Assembly (NCBI GenBank): GCA_937858455.1
Contig: CALLYN010000861.1
Span: forward strand, 1 to 5,069
DNA length: 5,069 nucleotides
Origin: an uncultured Kouleothrix sp.
Lineage (GTDB): Bacteria; Chloroflexota; Chloroflexia; Chloroflexales; Roseiflexaceae
Direction: 5' to 3'
In this document: positions 1-4,959 of the stretch, one piece after another
Layout of the letters: every line of letters begins with the position of its first letter
Position numbering within the stretch: the first letter of the stretch is position 1
Position numbers and translations under genes: made by a program
The notes under the pieces: model-generated
Seen by the model: the letters and a program-made list of their open reading frames with translations, nothing else
Databases searched by the model: none
Told to the model about the DNA's origin: nothing

Positions 1-192
1 CGAGGCCGCGCCCTCGATCGCCGCCGCGTCGAGCGCGCCGGCGTGGCGCAGCCACACCACAAACGCGGCGTAGTCGCACCAGTACTCCTTGGCCACCGCG
101 CGCCCCTCGAACACCGCGCTGTTGGCGAAATCGAGGCATAGACGCCCGCCGACCAGGCGGACATTGCCGGCGTAGGTGTTGTGCTCTTTCAT
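1..192 (-). CDS. ABATE-domain / CGNR zinc-finger family transcription regulator, N-terminal part (runs off left edge)
   Basis: Reading leftward from the ATG at 192-190 gives 64 codons with no stop before the window edge, starting MKEHNTYAGNVRLVGGRLCL. The run LVGGRLCLDFANS at residues 13-25 matches the opening of the ABATE domain (putative stress-induced transcription regulator), whose members usually read GG-x-L-x-LDF-x-NT. The following Y-x-x-F-V-x-W-L-R-x-A-G-A-L-D stretch (about residues 41-56) also fits. Family members normally end in a CGNR zinc finger that binds DNA; that part is outside the window, so DNA binding is inferred. The start is fixed by an in-frame TAG about 35 nt upstream and by the family's short N-terminus. 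No Shine-Dalgarno sequence precedes the ATG (the six bases before it are CAACCC). The upstream region carries a promoter and half-site repeats that suggest autoregulation. The usual NT is NS here. Confidence 0.85.
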   Translation of the reverse strand, partial: MKEHNTYAGNVRLVGGRLCLDFANSAVFEGRAVAKEYWCDYAAFVVWLRHAGALDAAAIEGAAS

Positions 193-196
193 GGGG

Positions 197-225
197 TTGA
201 CAGTGCTGGGCTTTTGGGTTAGATT
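197..225 (+). promoter_or_regulatory. Plus-strand promoter directed at the LivHM gene
   Basis: A perfect -35 TTGACA (197-202) is separated by 17 nt from TAGATT (220-225, 4/6 match to the -10 consensus). Predicted transcription starts near 232 and runs toward the permease gene at 526, giving a leader of about 294 nt. The -10 lies inside the GTTAGA-T-TCTAAC palindrome, so occupation of that site should block it. I found no better promoter closer to 526; the intervening sequence is GC-rich. Confidence 0.45.
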
Positions 226-246
226 CTAACCGTCGTGATAGTTAGA
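218..246. promoter_or_regulatory. Candidate operator: three GTTAGA/TCTAAC half-sites
   Basis: The plus strand has GTTAGA (218-223), one T, then TCTAAC (225-230), a perfect 13-nt palindrome apart from its centre base. A third half-site GTTAGA follows at 241-246 in the same orientation as the first, 23 nt away, close to two helical turns. The palindrome covers the plus-strand -10 (TAGATT, 220-225) and the third half-site abuts the minus-strand -10 (TATACT, 251-246). Repeated half-sites over both promoters make a regulator-binding site likely. The neighbouring ABATE/CGNR protein is the natural candidate ligand, but that is inference. Confidence 0.55.
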
Positions 247-274
247 GTATAGCATAGCTTCGCGCTCCACTCAA
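246..274 (-). promoter_or_regulatory. Promoter of the ABATE/CGNR regulator gene
   Basis: On the minus strand, TTGAGT (274-269) is followed after exactly 17 nt by TATACT (251-246). These match sigma-70-type -35 and -10 consensus at 4/6 and 5/6 positions. The predicted start is near 239, giving a leader of about 47 nt before the ATG at 192. The half-site GTTAGA (241-246, plus strand) overlaps the last base of the -10, and the palindrome at 218-230 lies just downstream of the start. This is what a self-repressing regulator would show. It is predicted from sequence only. Confidence 0.6.
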
Positions 275-513
275 TCGCGTGGCCTACGCGGCCAGGGCTG
301 ATGCACCGTCCTTCGGCCCCGCCCCTTTGCTCGCTCCCCTGGCTGGCCGGGGCGAGGCAGGCGGAAGAGAGCTTGACGTTGCGCAGGCCGCGTGCGCGGT
401 GCAACTGTAGCGGCTTGTGGCCTCGAAGCCCTACAGCGCAGGTGGGCTAGGCACGGTTGTACCGCGCGCGCACCCACTGCGTAGCCCGCGCCAACCACCC
501 CCGACCGGCAGAC

Positions 514-519
514 AAAGGA
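514..519 (+). promoter_or_regulatory. Ribosome-binding site of the LivHM gene
   Basis: AAAGGA ends 6 nt before the ATG at 526. It decides the start: the reading frame is open further upstream to a TTG at 457, but that codon has no Shine-Dalgarno sequence, and the extra 23 residues (Arg/Pro/His-rich) do not resemble a LivH N-terminus. Confidence 0.75.
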
Positions 520-525
520 CACACA

Positions 526-2631
526 ATGAGCTGCGGCATCGACACAAGCTGCGCCGACCTGCTGTTGCAGATCCTGGTGATCGGCCTTTCGAACGGCGCG
601 GTGATCGCGCTGAACGCGATCGGCGTGACGCTGGTGTACGGCGCGGTGCGGCTGATCAACTTCGCCTACGGCGACCTGTTTGCGCTTACCACAGTGGTGG
701 TGGTGGTGATGGTGCGCGGGCTCGGCCTGCTGCCGGGCATGGCCGCGCTGCCGCTGTTTGGCGGCCTGGCACTGGCGCTGGTGGCCTCGATGGGCTTCGG
801 CACCGCCCTCAACGTGGCGGTCGAGCGCGTGGCCTTTCGGCCGTTTCGCGGCGGCATGCGGCTGGCGCCGCTGATTGCCACCGTCGGGCTGTCGTTCATG
901 CTCTACGAGGCCGCGCTGGTGTGGCGCACCTCCGACAAGTCGATCCCCGGCGCGCACCACAGTGTGCCCGGCGTGCCCGAGGTGCCGCGCCTGGGCGTCT
1001 ACGACCTGCTGCCGAACTTCGACCTGGTGCGCGCGGCCGGCCTGCCGCTGCATGTCGTCTACACCCTGAAGGATCTGCTGGTGCTGCTGCTGGCGAGCGG
1101 CCTGGCGCTGCTGGTGGGCTGGTTCCTGCGGCGCACCCCGGCCGGCCGCGCGCTGCGCGCCTGCGCCCAGGACGCCGAAATGTCGCGCCTGTGCGGTGTC
1201 GACCTGAACGGCACCATCCGGCTGGCGTTCGCGCTGGGCGGCGCGCTCTCGGGCGCGGCGGCGTTTATCTTCACGGTCTACTACACGCACCCCTACACCG
1301 AGTACGGCGTGCAGAGCGGCCTGTTCGCGTTCACCGCCGCGATACTCGGCGGCATCGGCCGGCCGCGCGGCGCGTTTATCAGCGGGCTGCTGCTGGGCGT
1401 GTTCGCGGCGTTCAGCGACTTCTTCTTCGCCTCGCAGTGGACGCCGGTGCTGCTGATGCTGGTGCTGATCGCGGTGCTGACCATCCGCCCCACCGGGCTG
1501 CTCGGCGAAGACCAGAGCGAAGACCGGACTGCGCGACCGGCCGCCGACGAGAGCGTGGGCGAGCGCCGGCCGTCCGGCGCAGGCGGCTGGCTCACGCCGG
1601 CGCTGCTGCTGCTGGCGCTGGCCTACCCGCTGCTCGACGCGCTGCTGGGCCTGCACTACCAGCTGGTGGCCACGCACATGCTGCTGTTCGTGCTGCTGGC
1701 GCTGGGCCTGAACCTGGTGCTCGGCTTCGCCGGCCTGCTCGACCTGGGCTACGCGGCGTGCTTCGCGCTGGGCGGCTACACCGTGGCCATGCTCACCGGC
1801 GGCCAGCTCGGCGCCATCCTGCCCACCCGGCTCGACTTCCTGGTGGTGCTGGCGGTCAGCACCGTCGTCGCGACGATCTTTGGCGTGATCAATGGCGCGC
1901 TGGCCACGCGGCTGCGCGGCGACTACCTCGCGATCGTGACGGTGGCGTTCGGCCTGATCATCCCGCAGGTGTTTGTGAACCTCGACCAGTGGACCGGCGG
2001 CGAGCGCGGGGCTGCTGCGCTGCCGCCGCCGCTGCTGTTCGGCTACAGCCTGCGCTCGCCCACCGAGGCGTACTATGTTGCGTGTGCCGGGCTGCTGGTG
2101 GTGGCGCTGGGCAGCCTGCGCCTGGCGCGCTCGCGGATCGGGCGCGCCTGGGCCGCGCTCAGCGCCGACGAGGTCGCCGCCGCCAGCTGCGGCGTCGACG
2201 TGACGCGCGCCAAACACCTGGCGTTTGTGATCGGCTCGGTGGTGGCGGGCGCGGCCGGCGCGCTGTTCGCCACCAGCTTCAGCTATGTCGACCCTAACCA
2301 GTTTGATTTTCGGATCTCGGCCATGGTGCTGGCGATGGTGGTGATCGGCGGGGCCGGCAGCGTGCCGGGCGCCATCCTCGGCGCGCTGCTGATCGCCGGG
2401 CTCGACCAGCTGCTCATCCCGCTGCTGGGCGCCTGGCTCGACGGCCTGCGCCAGGAGCGCGGCGGCGTGTTCGCGCTGCTGGACATCCGCGCGCTGAACG
2501 CGCTGTACTTCGGCCTGGCGCTGTACCTCACGGTGCTGCTGCGCGCAAAGCGCCAGGCGCGATCGGCGGGGGCGCGCGCGGGCCTGGGGCGCTGGCTTGG
2601 CCGCACCGCCGAGCCGCGCGAGGCGCTATAG
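526..2631 (+). CDS. livHM: Fused branched-chain amino-acid-type ABC transporter permease (LivH-LivM)
   Basis: This 701-residue integral membrane protein joins the two permease subunits of a HAAT-type (LivH/LivM) importer, which normally moves leucine, isoleucine, valine or related compounds with two ATPases and a binding protein. Residues about 10-327 are LivH-like: LINFAYGD at 43-50, the cytoplasmic coupling loop from GRALRACA (207) to CGVD (223-226), GGIGRPRGA at 275-283 and the usual RPTGLLG ending at 327. A charged hydrophilic linker spans about 328-354. Residues about 355-673 are LivM-like: LNLVLGFAG at 395-403, RLRGDYLAIVT at 462-472, a second coupling loop from GRAWAALSADE (539) to CGVD (555-558), and GGAGSVPGAILGA at 608-620. 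Many Leu/Ala/Val-rich membrane segments fill both halves. The tail (674-701) is basic and probably cytoplasmic. No livG, livF or livK gene adjoins it. The true substrate (amino acids, urea or short amides) cannot be read from the permease alone. Confidence 0.92.
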   Translation: MSCGIDTSCADLLLQILVIGLSNGAVIALNAIGVTLVYGAVRLINFAYGDLFALTTVVVVVMVRGLGLLPGMAALPLFGGLALALVASMGFGTALNVAVERVAFRPFRGGMRLAPLIATVGLSFMLYEAALVWRTSDKSIPGAHHSVPGVPEVPRLGVYDLLPNFDLVRAAGLPLHVVYTLKDLLVLLLASGLALLVGWFLRRTPAGRALRACAQDAEMSRLCGVDLNGTIRLAFALGGALSGAAAFIFTVYYTHPYTEYGVQSGLFAFTAAILGGIGRPRGAFISGLLLGVFAAFSDFFFASQWTPVLLMLVLIAVLTIRPTGLLGEDQSEDRTARPAADESVGERRPSGAGGWLTPALLLLALAYPLLDALLGLHYQLVATHMLLFVLLALGLNLVLGFAGLLDLGYAACFALGGYTVAMLTGGQLGAILPTRLDFLVVLAVSTVVATIFGVINGALATRLRGDYLAIVTVAFGLIIPQVFVNLDQWTGGERGAAALPPPLLFGYSLRSPTEAYYVACAGLLVVALGSLRLARSRIGRAWAALSADEVAAASCGVDVTRAKHLAFVIGSVVAGAAGALFATSFSYVDPNQFDFRISAMVLAMVVIGGAGSVPGAILGALLIAGLDQLLIPLLGAWLDGLRQERGGVFALLDIRALNALYFGLALYLTVLLRAKRQARSAGARAGLGRWLGRTAEPREAL

Positions 2632-2652
2632 CAGGGCTGTGGCCTACGCAGC

Positions 2653-2693
2653 AGGCGCGCTCTGCCATCGGCAGAGCGCGCCTTGATTGTTTC
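2653..2693 (+). terminator. Intrinsic terminator of the LivHM gene
   Basis: GGCGCGCTCTGCC (2654-2666) and GGCAGAGCGCGCC (2670-2682) form a perfect 13-bp stem with a 3-nt loop, extended by an A-T pair (2653/2683). A T-rich tail (TTGATTGTTTCT) follows on the plus strand. The stem begins about 22 nt after the permease stop. It lies about 48 nt beyond the stop of the convergent oxidoreductase, but the minus-strand side has no T-run, so it is chiefly a plus-strand terminator; it may still stall transcription from the other side. Confidence 0.85.
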
Positions 2694-2730
2694 TCTGTGC
2701 TATGCTGCCGCAGGCGAGGCGCCGATACCC

Positions 2731-3675
2731 TCAGCTGGCGACCTCCAGCACCACGCGGCCGGTGGTGTGCCGGCCCTCGACCTTGGCGTGCGCGGCGGCG
2801 GCCTCGGCTAGCGGCAGCACCGAGTCGATCACCGGGCGAACCCGGCCCTGCTCCACCAGGTCGGTCAGTGCGGCCAGAATATCGTGCGCCGGGCCAAGCG
2901 CCATCGCGAACTGCTGGCGGGCGCCGCGCGCTGCGGCGGCCTCGGCGTCGGGCGGCTGCACCAACGACACGAGGATCCCGCCCGGCTTCAGCACGCCCCA
3001 CGAGCGCGCCTGCGTGTCGCCGCCGACGGTGTCGAGCACAATATCGACATCGTGCACCGCGTCTTCGAAAGGGCCGGCGGTATAGTCGATCACCTCGTCG
3101 GCGCCGAGCTGGCGCACCAGATCGAGCTTTGGCCCCGAGGCTGTGGCGATCACATAGGCGCCGCGCGCTTTCGCCAGCTGCACGCCGACCGTGCCTACGC
3201 CGCCGGCGGCCGCGTGGATCAGCACTTTTTGCCCTGCGCCAATGTTCGCCCCGTCGACGAGCGCGCGCCAGGCCGAGAGCGCCGAGTGGGGCAGGGATGC
3301 GGCCTCGGCGAAGCTGAGCGACGCCGGCTTGAGCGCCAGGTCGGCCGCGGCAATGCTGGCGTACTCGGCATTCGCGCCCAGGTGGGCCGGGTCGCTGCGG
3401 CCGTATACCTCGTCGCCAGGTGCGAAGTCGTCGACGCCCGCGCCGACCGACACGACCACGCCGGCCAGGTCGAGCCCAGGGATCAGCGGAAAGGAGTACG
3501 GGTACCAGCCGGCCATGTAGCCCGCGCGCGCCGCCGTGTCGAAAGGGTTCACCGTGGTCGCGTGTACGCGGATGAGTACCTCGCCATCGCCGACGCTGGG
3601 GCGCGGCGCGTCCTCGAAATGCAGATCGCCGGCACCGCCATACGCGTGCAGCTGTATGGCCTTCATGGTTGCCAT
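2731..3675 (-). CDS. NADP-dependent quinone oxidoreductase-like MDR enzyme (zinc-independent)
   Basis: The 314-residue product is a medium-chain dehydrogenase/reductase of the quinone oxidoreductase group, soluble, expected to use NAD(P)H to reduce quinones or activated C=C/C=O bonds. The N-terminal GroES-like domain (about 1-120) opens MKAIQLHAYGG and holds LIPGLDLAGVVVSVGAGV (64-81) and GDEVYG (87-92). The Rossmann domain has the nucleotide-binding loop AAAGGVGTVGVQLAK at 155-169 and GADEVIDY at 191-198; LDTVGGDTQ (214-222) and the ending GRVVLEV are typical of the family. The whole protein has no cysteine, so neither the catalytic nor the structural zinc site of true alcohol dehydrogenases can exist. 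Length is normal (300-330). The start MATMK is chosen because GGAGG lies 5 nt upstream. It stands alone, convergent with the permease (99 bp between stops), 336 bp from the acetyltransferase. The physiological substrate is unknown. Confidence 0.92.
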   Translation of the reverse strand: MATMKAIQLHAYGGAGDLHFEDAPRPSVGDGEVLIRVHATTVNPFDTAARAGYMAGWYPYSFPLIPGLDLAGVVVSVGAGVDDFAPGDEVYGRSDPAHLGANAEYASIAAADLALKPASLSFAEAASLPHSALSAWRALVDGANIGAGQKVLIHAAAGGVGTVGVQLAKARGAYVIATASGPKLDLVRQLGADEVIDYTAGPFEDAVHDVDIVLDTVGGDTQARSWGVLKPGGILVSLVQPPDAEAAAARGARQQFAMALGPAHDILAALTDLVEQGRVRPVIDSVLPLAEAAAAHAKVEGRHTTGRVVLEVAS

Positions 3676-3680
3676 CCTGT

Positions 3681-3689
3681 CCTCCTTTT
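3681..3689 (-). promoter_or_regulatory. Ribosome-binding site of the oxidoreductase gene
   Basis: AAAAGGAGG on the minus strand (3689-3681) is a near-perfect Shine-Dalgarno sequence 5 nt before the ATG at 3675. It favours MATMK over the ATG three codons later and over the in-frame upstream ATG at 3723, which has no such sequence. Confidence 0.85.
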
Positions 3690-3721
3690 CAGCCTCGCCA
3701 CAAACCACAGGGTGCACACCC

Positions 3722-3749
3722 ATGATACGAGGGATACGGCAGGAGTCTA
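3722..3749 (-). promoter_or_regulatory. Possible promoter of the oxidoreductase gene
   Basis: Minus-strand TAGACT (3749-3744, 4/6 to the -35 consensus), a 16-nt spacer, then TATCAT (3727-3722, 5/6 to the -10 consensus). Predicted start is near 3715, about 40 nt before the ATG, which leaves room for the strong ribosome-binding site. It lies in the only AT-richer patch of this gap (about 3720-3785). The match is modest; other AT-rich hexamers nearby are possible. Confidence 0.35.
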
Positions 3750-3939
3750 TTGGTAATTCTACGTATTCCGTTTTTTCCGCGAGTGGAAGCGTACGTAGTC
3801 TTATCACGCCCGGCTGATCGCCTGCGGTATGCGGTGGGGGCGGTGGGGCGAAGGCGCCGCTTCGACGGCGGCCATCTGGGCGCGTGGCGTGCTTGCTGTA
3901 TTCGGCGGGGCGGGGTGGCGAAGCCGCTCCCGAAACTTC

Positions 3940-3986
3940 GTTGTGCGATGGCCTGCCCGGCGAAGCCGGGCAGGCCATCGCACAAC
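3940..3986 (-). terminator. Perfect 22-bp inverted repeat, probable 3' hairpin of the acetyltransferase transcript
   Basis: The arms 3940-3961 and 3965-3986 are exact reverse complements around a GAA triloop (plus strand), with GCCTGCCCGGC next to the loop. It starts 25 nt after the acetyltransferase stop. In minus-strand RNA the flanks add four more pairs (two U-A, two G-U), while in plus-strand RNA the corresponding flank mismatches, so the structure favours the acetyltransferase transcript. No U-run follows on either strand. It may therefore be a non-canonical terminator or 3' stabiliser, or a copy of a dispersed palindromic repeat. Confidence 0.6.
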
Positions 3987-4011
3987 AAAAGCGATCAGAC
4001 GGAGCTTTGGA

Positions 4012-4896
4012 TCACAGATCGTAGCGCAGCACCGTCTGCTGCTCGCCGGTGCGGCGGAAGCCGAACCACTCGTACAGGCGCTGCGCGCGGGTGTTGTGGG
4101 CCTGGGTGTTGAGCGTCAGGGTGTTGGCGCCGCAGGCGCGCGCGAACTCGACGACCTCGGCCAGCAGGCGCACGCCGATCGCCTGGCCCTGCACCTCGGG
4201 CCGGGCCGCGATGCGCACCAGGTGCACCAGCCGGCCGCCGAAGTGGCTGGTGGCGAAGGCGTAGCCCAACAGCCGGCCGGCCTGCTCGGCCACCACGAAG
4301 TACGCCACCTCGAAGATCGCCGCGCCGAGCACGCTCTCGTCCTTGTGCCACTGCGCCGCAAAGCAGGCCCGGTCGATCGCCTGGATCGCCGGCAGGTCGA
4401 CCGACTGGGCCGCGCGGATGCGCACTTGCTGGTTGCCGCGCGAGGGCACGTCGAGCGCGGCTTTCTCGTACACCACCACGTCGGTCTCGCGCACGTAGCC
4501 GCGGCTGGCGAGCGCAGGCTGGATCCACGTGTCGGAGGCCTCGTCGCCGGCGTAGAACAGCTGGCGCACCGCGCGGGCGCGCAGCAGCGCGTGAAATGGC
4601 GGCAGCAGCGCGTCGAGCGCCGGGCCGATCAGCAAGCCCTCGCCCACCGCCAGCACGCGCAGCCAGCTGGTGGAGTCGACGCTCCAGCCAGCCACTGCGG
4701 CGCCCAAGACATCGCCCGAGGTAGTGAGCACCAGCGCGGGCGCGCCGGCCAGCAGCGTAGGCAGGTGTGGCGCGGGGTAGCTGGTGTAGTGGTGCGTGCT
4801 GGTGCGCAGCAGCCGCGAGATCGCCCCGAGGTCGTCGGGCGTTGCTTCGCGCGTGGCCGCGTAGTTGAGATCAAGGCTGCGTCGGAACAAGCGCAT
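4012..4896 (-). CDS. GNAT family N-acetyltransferase with two tandem GNAT domains
   Basis: The 294-residue product has two GNAT folds. The C-terminal one (about 157-294) looks complete: it opens VRIRAAQSVDLPAI, has core strands AYFVVAEQAGRLLGYAFA (198-215), motif A LVRIAARPEVQGQAIGVRLL (226-245) with the acetyl-CoA pyrophosphate loop QGQAIG at 236-241, and motif B from NTQAHNTRAQRLYEWFGF (263-280), which is RimI-like. In the loop the usual first glycine of Q/R-x-x-G-x-G is alanine, a tolerated variant. The N-terminal half (about 14-146) begins REATPDDLGAISRLL and ends GYVRETDVVVYEK, like a GNAT domain, but lacks a recognisable acetyl-CoA loop, so it is probably structural or substrate-binding. 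The acceptor (protein N-terminus, amine, antibiotic) is unknown. Start: ATG at 4896 with only a weak GGA 11 nt upstream. It is transcribed alone and divergently from the gene at 4960. Confidence 0.88.
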   Translation of the reverse strand: MRLFRRSLDLNYAATREATPDDLGAISRLLRTSTHHYTSYPAPHLPTLLAGAPALVLTTSGDVLGAAVAGWSVDSTSWLRVLAVGEGLLIGPALDALLPPFHALLRARAVRQLFYAGDEASDTWIQPALASRGYVRETDVVVYEKAALDVPSRGNQQVRIRAAQSVDLPAIQAIDRACFAAQWHKDESVLGAAIFEVAYFVVAEQAGRLLGYAFATSHFGGRLVHLVRIAARPEVQGQAIGVRLLAEVVEFARACGANTLTLNTQAHNTRAQRLYEWFGFRRTGEQQTVLRYDL

Positions 4897-4947
4897 GGCG
4901 GTTCATTTCCAAGGTGGCTGTGCCGCGCCTATGGCACCAGATTGCGG

Positions 4948-4953
4948 TATTAT
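4948..4953 (+). promoter_or_regulatory. -10 element for the right-edge membrane-protein gene, implying a leaderless start
   Basis: TATTAT (5/6 to consensus) on the plus strand ends 6 nt before the A of the ATG at 4960, just where transcription would begin. No ribosome-binding sequence precedes the ATG, so a leaderless mRNA is the simplest reading. No clear -35 is visible near 4925-4930. Confidence 0.4.
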
Positions 4954-4954
4954 A
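4949..4954 (-). promoter_or_regulatory. -10 element of the acetyltransferase promoter
   Basis: A perfect TATAAT on the minus strand (4954-4949) preceded by TG. The predicted start is near 4942, giving a leader of about 46 nt. No good -35 exists 16-18 nt upstream (GGGAAA at 17 nt), so recognition would lean on the -10. Confidence 0.55.
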
Positions 4955-4959
4955 CATCA

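Larger units (their letters stand above)
232..525 (+). other. Intergenic stretch, probable long 5' leader of the permease gene
   Basis: This GC-rich stretch lies between the control region and the permease start. It contains short imperfect inverted repeats, for example GCCCCG near 326 pairing with CGGGGC near 350, but no recognisable riboswitch, tRNA or other RNA fold. A 48-codon reading frame (ATG at 301, stop at 450) has no good ribosome-binding site and its product resembles nothing I know, so I do not call it. No convincing second promoter is visible between 260 and 510. Confidence 0.4.
3676..4011. other. 336-bp intergenic region between acetyltransferase and oxidoreductase genes
   Basis: From the acetyltransferase side it holds a perfect 22-bp hairpin (3940-3986), then a very GC-rich stretch (about 3815-3935) with two plus-strand G-tracts of four G-runs and single-base loops (3833-3848 and 3904-3918), then an AT-richer promoter patch for the oxidoreductase. 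The oxidoreductase frame stays open across most of it, but the translation there (Pro/Arg-rich, no family similarity) is not coding. No small RNA gene or other reading frame is convincing. Confidence 0.6.

Noticed and set aside
301..450. A 48-codon plus-strand reading frame in the leader of the permease gene
   Set aside because: No good ribosome-binding site, composition like random GC-rich DNA (Arg/Pro/Ser/Cys), no recognisable family.
694..708. Five GTG repeats
   Set aside because: They encode a run of valines in a membrane helix of the permease; no sign of a phase-variable repeat, and a triplet change would not shift the frame.
271..2217. A 648-codon open frame on the minus strand across the permease gene
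   Set aside because: It is antisense to the well-supported LivHM gene. Its product is a low-complexity run of Arg, Gln, Ala and His with a poly-His stretch that is simply the reverse of the GTG repeats; long antisense frames are expected in GC-rich codon-biased DNA.
417..2297. A 626-codon open frame on the plus strand in another frame across the permease gene
   Set aside because: The product is Arg/Ala/Gly-rich with no family pattern, starts at a weak position and overlaps LivHM completely; it is a frame shadow.
280..2650. The 10-mer TGGCCTACGC present at 280-289 and 2640-2649, on both sides of the permease gene
   Set aside because: The match does not extend usefully beyond 10-12 bases and there is no duplication or mobile-element gene; most likely chance in GC-rich DNA.
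2697..3756. Plus-strand open frames of about 130-290 codons across the oxidoreductase gene
   Set aside because: They are antisense to a gene with clear MDR motifs and a strong ribosome-binding site; their translations resemble nothing.
3676..3978. N-terminal extension of the oxidoreductase by up to 101 residues
   Set aside because: The extension is Pro/Arg-rich and unlike the family, overlaps the palindrome, and the GGAGG 5 nt before 3675 fixes the start. The ATG at 3723 lacks a ribosome-binding site.
4871..4906. An 11-codon upstream reading frame (MNRHALVPTQP) overlapping the acetyltransferase start
   Set aside because: GGA is directly against its ATG, too close for initiation, and short overlapping frames are common by chance. 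It could be a regulatory uORF only if conserved.
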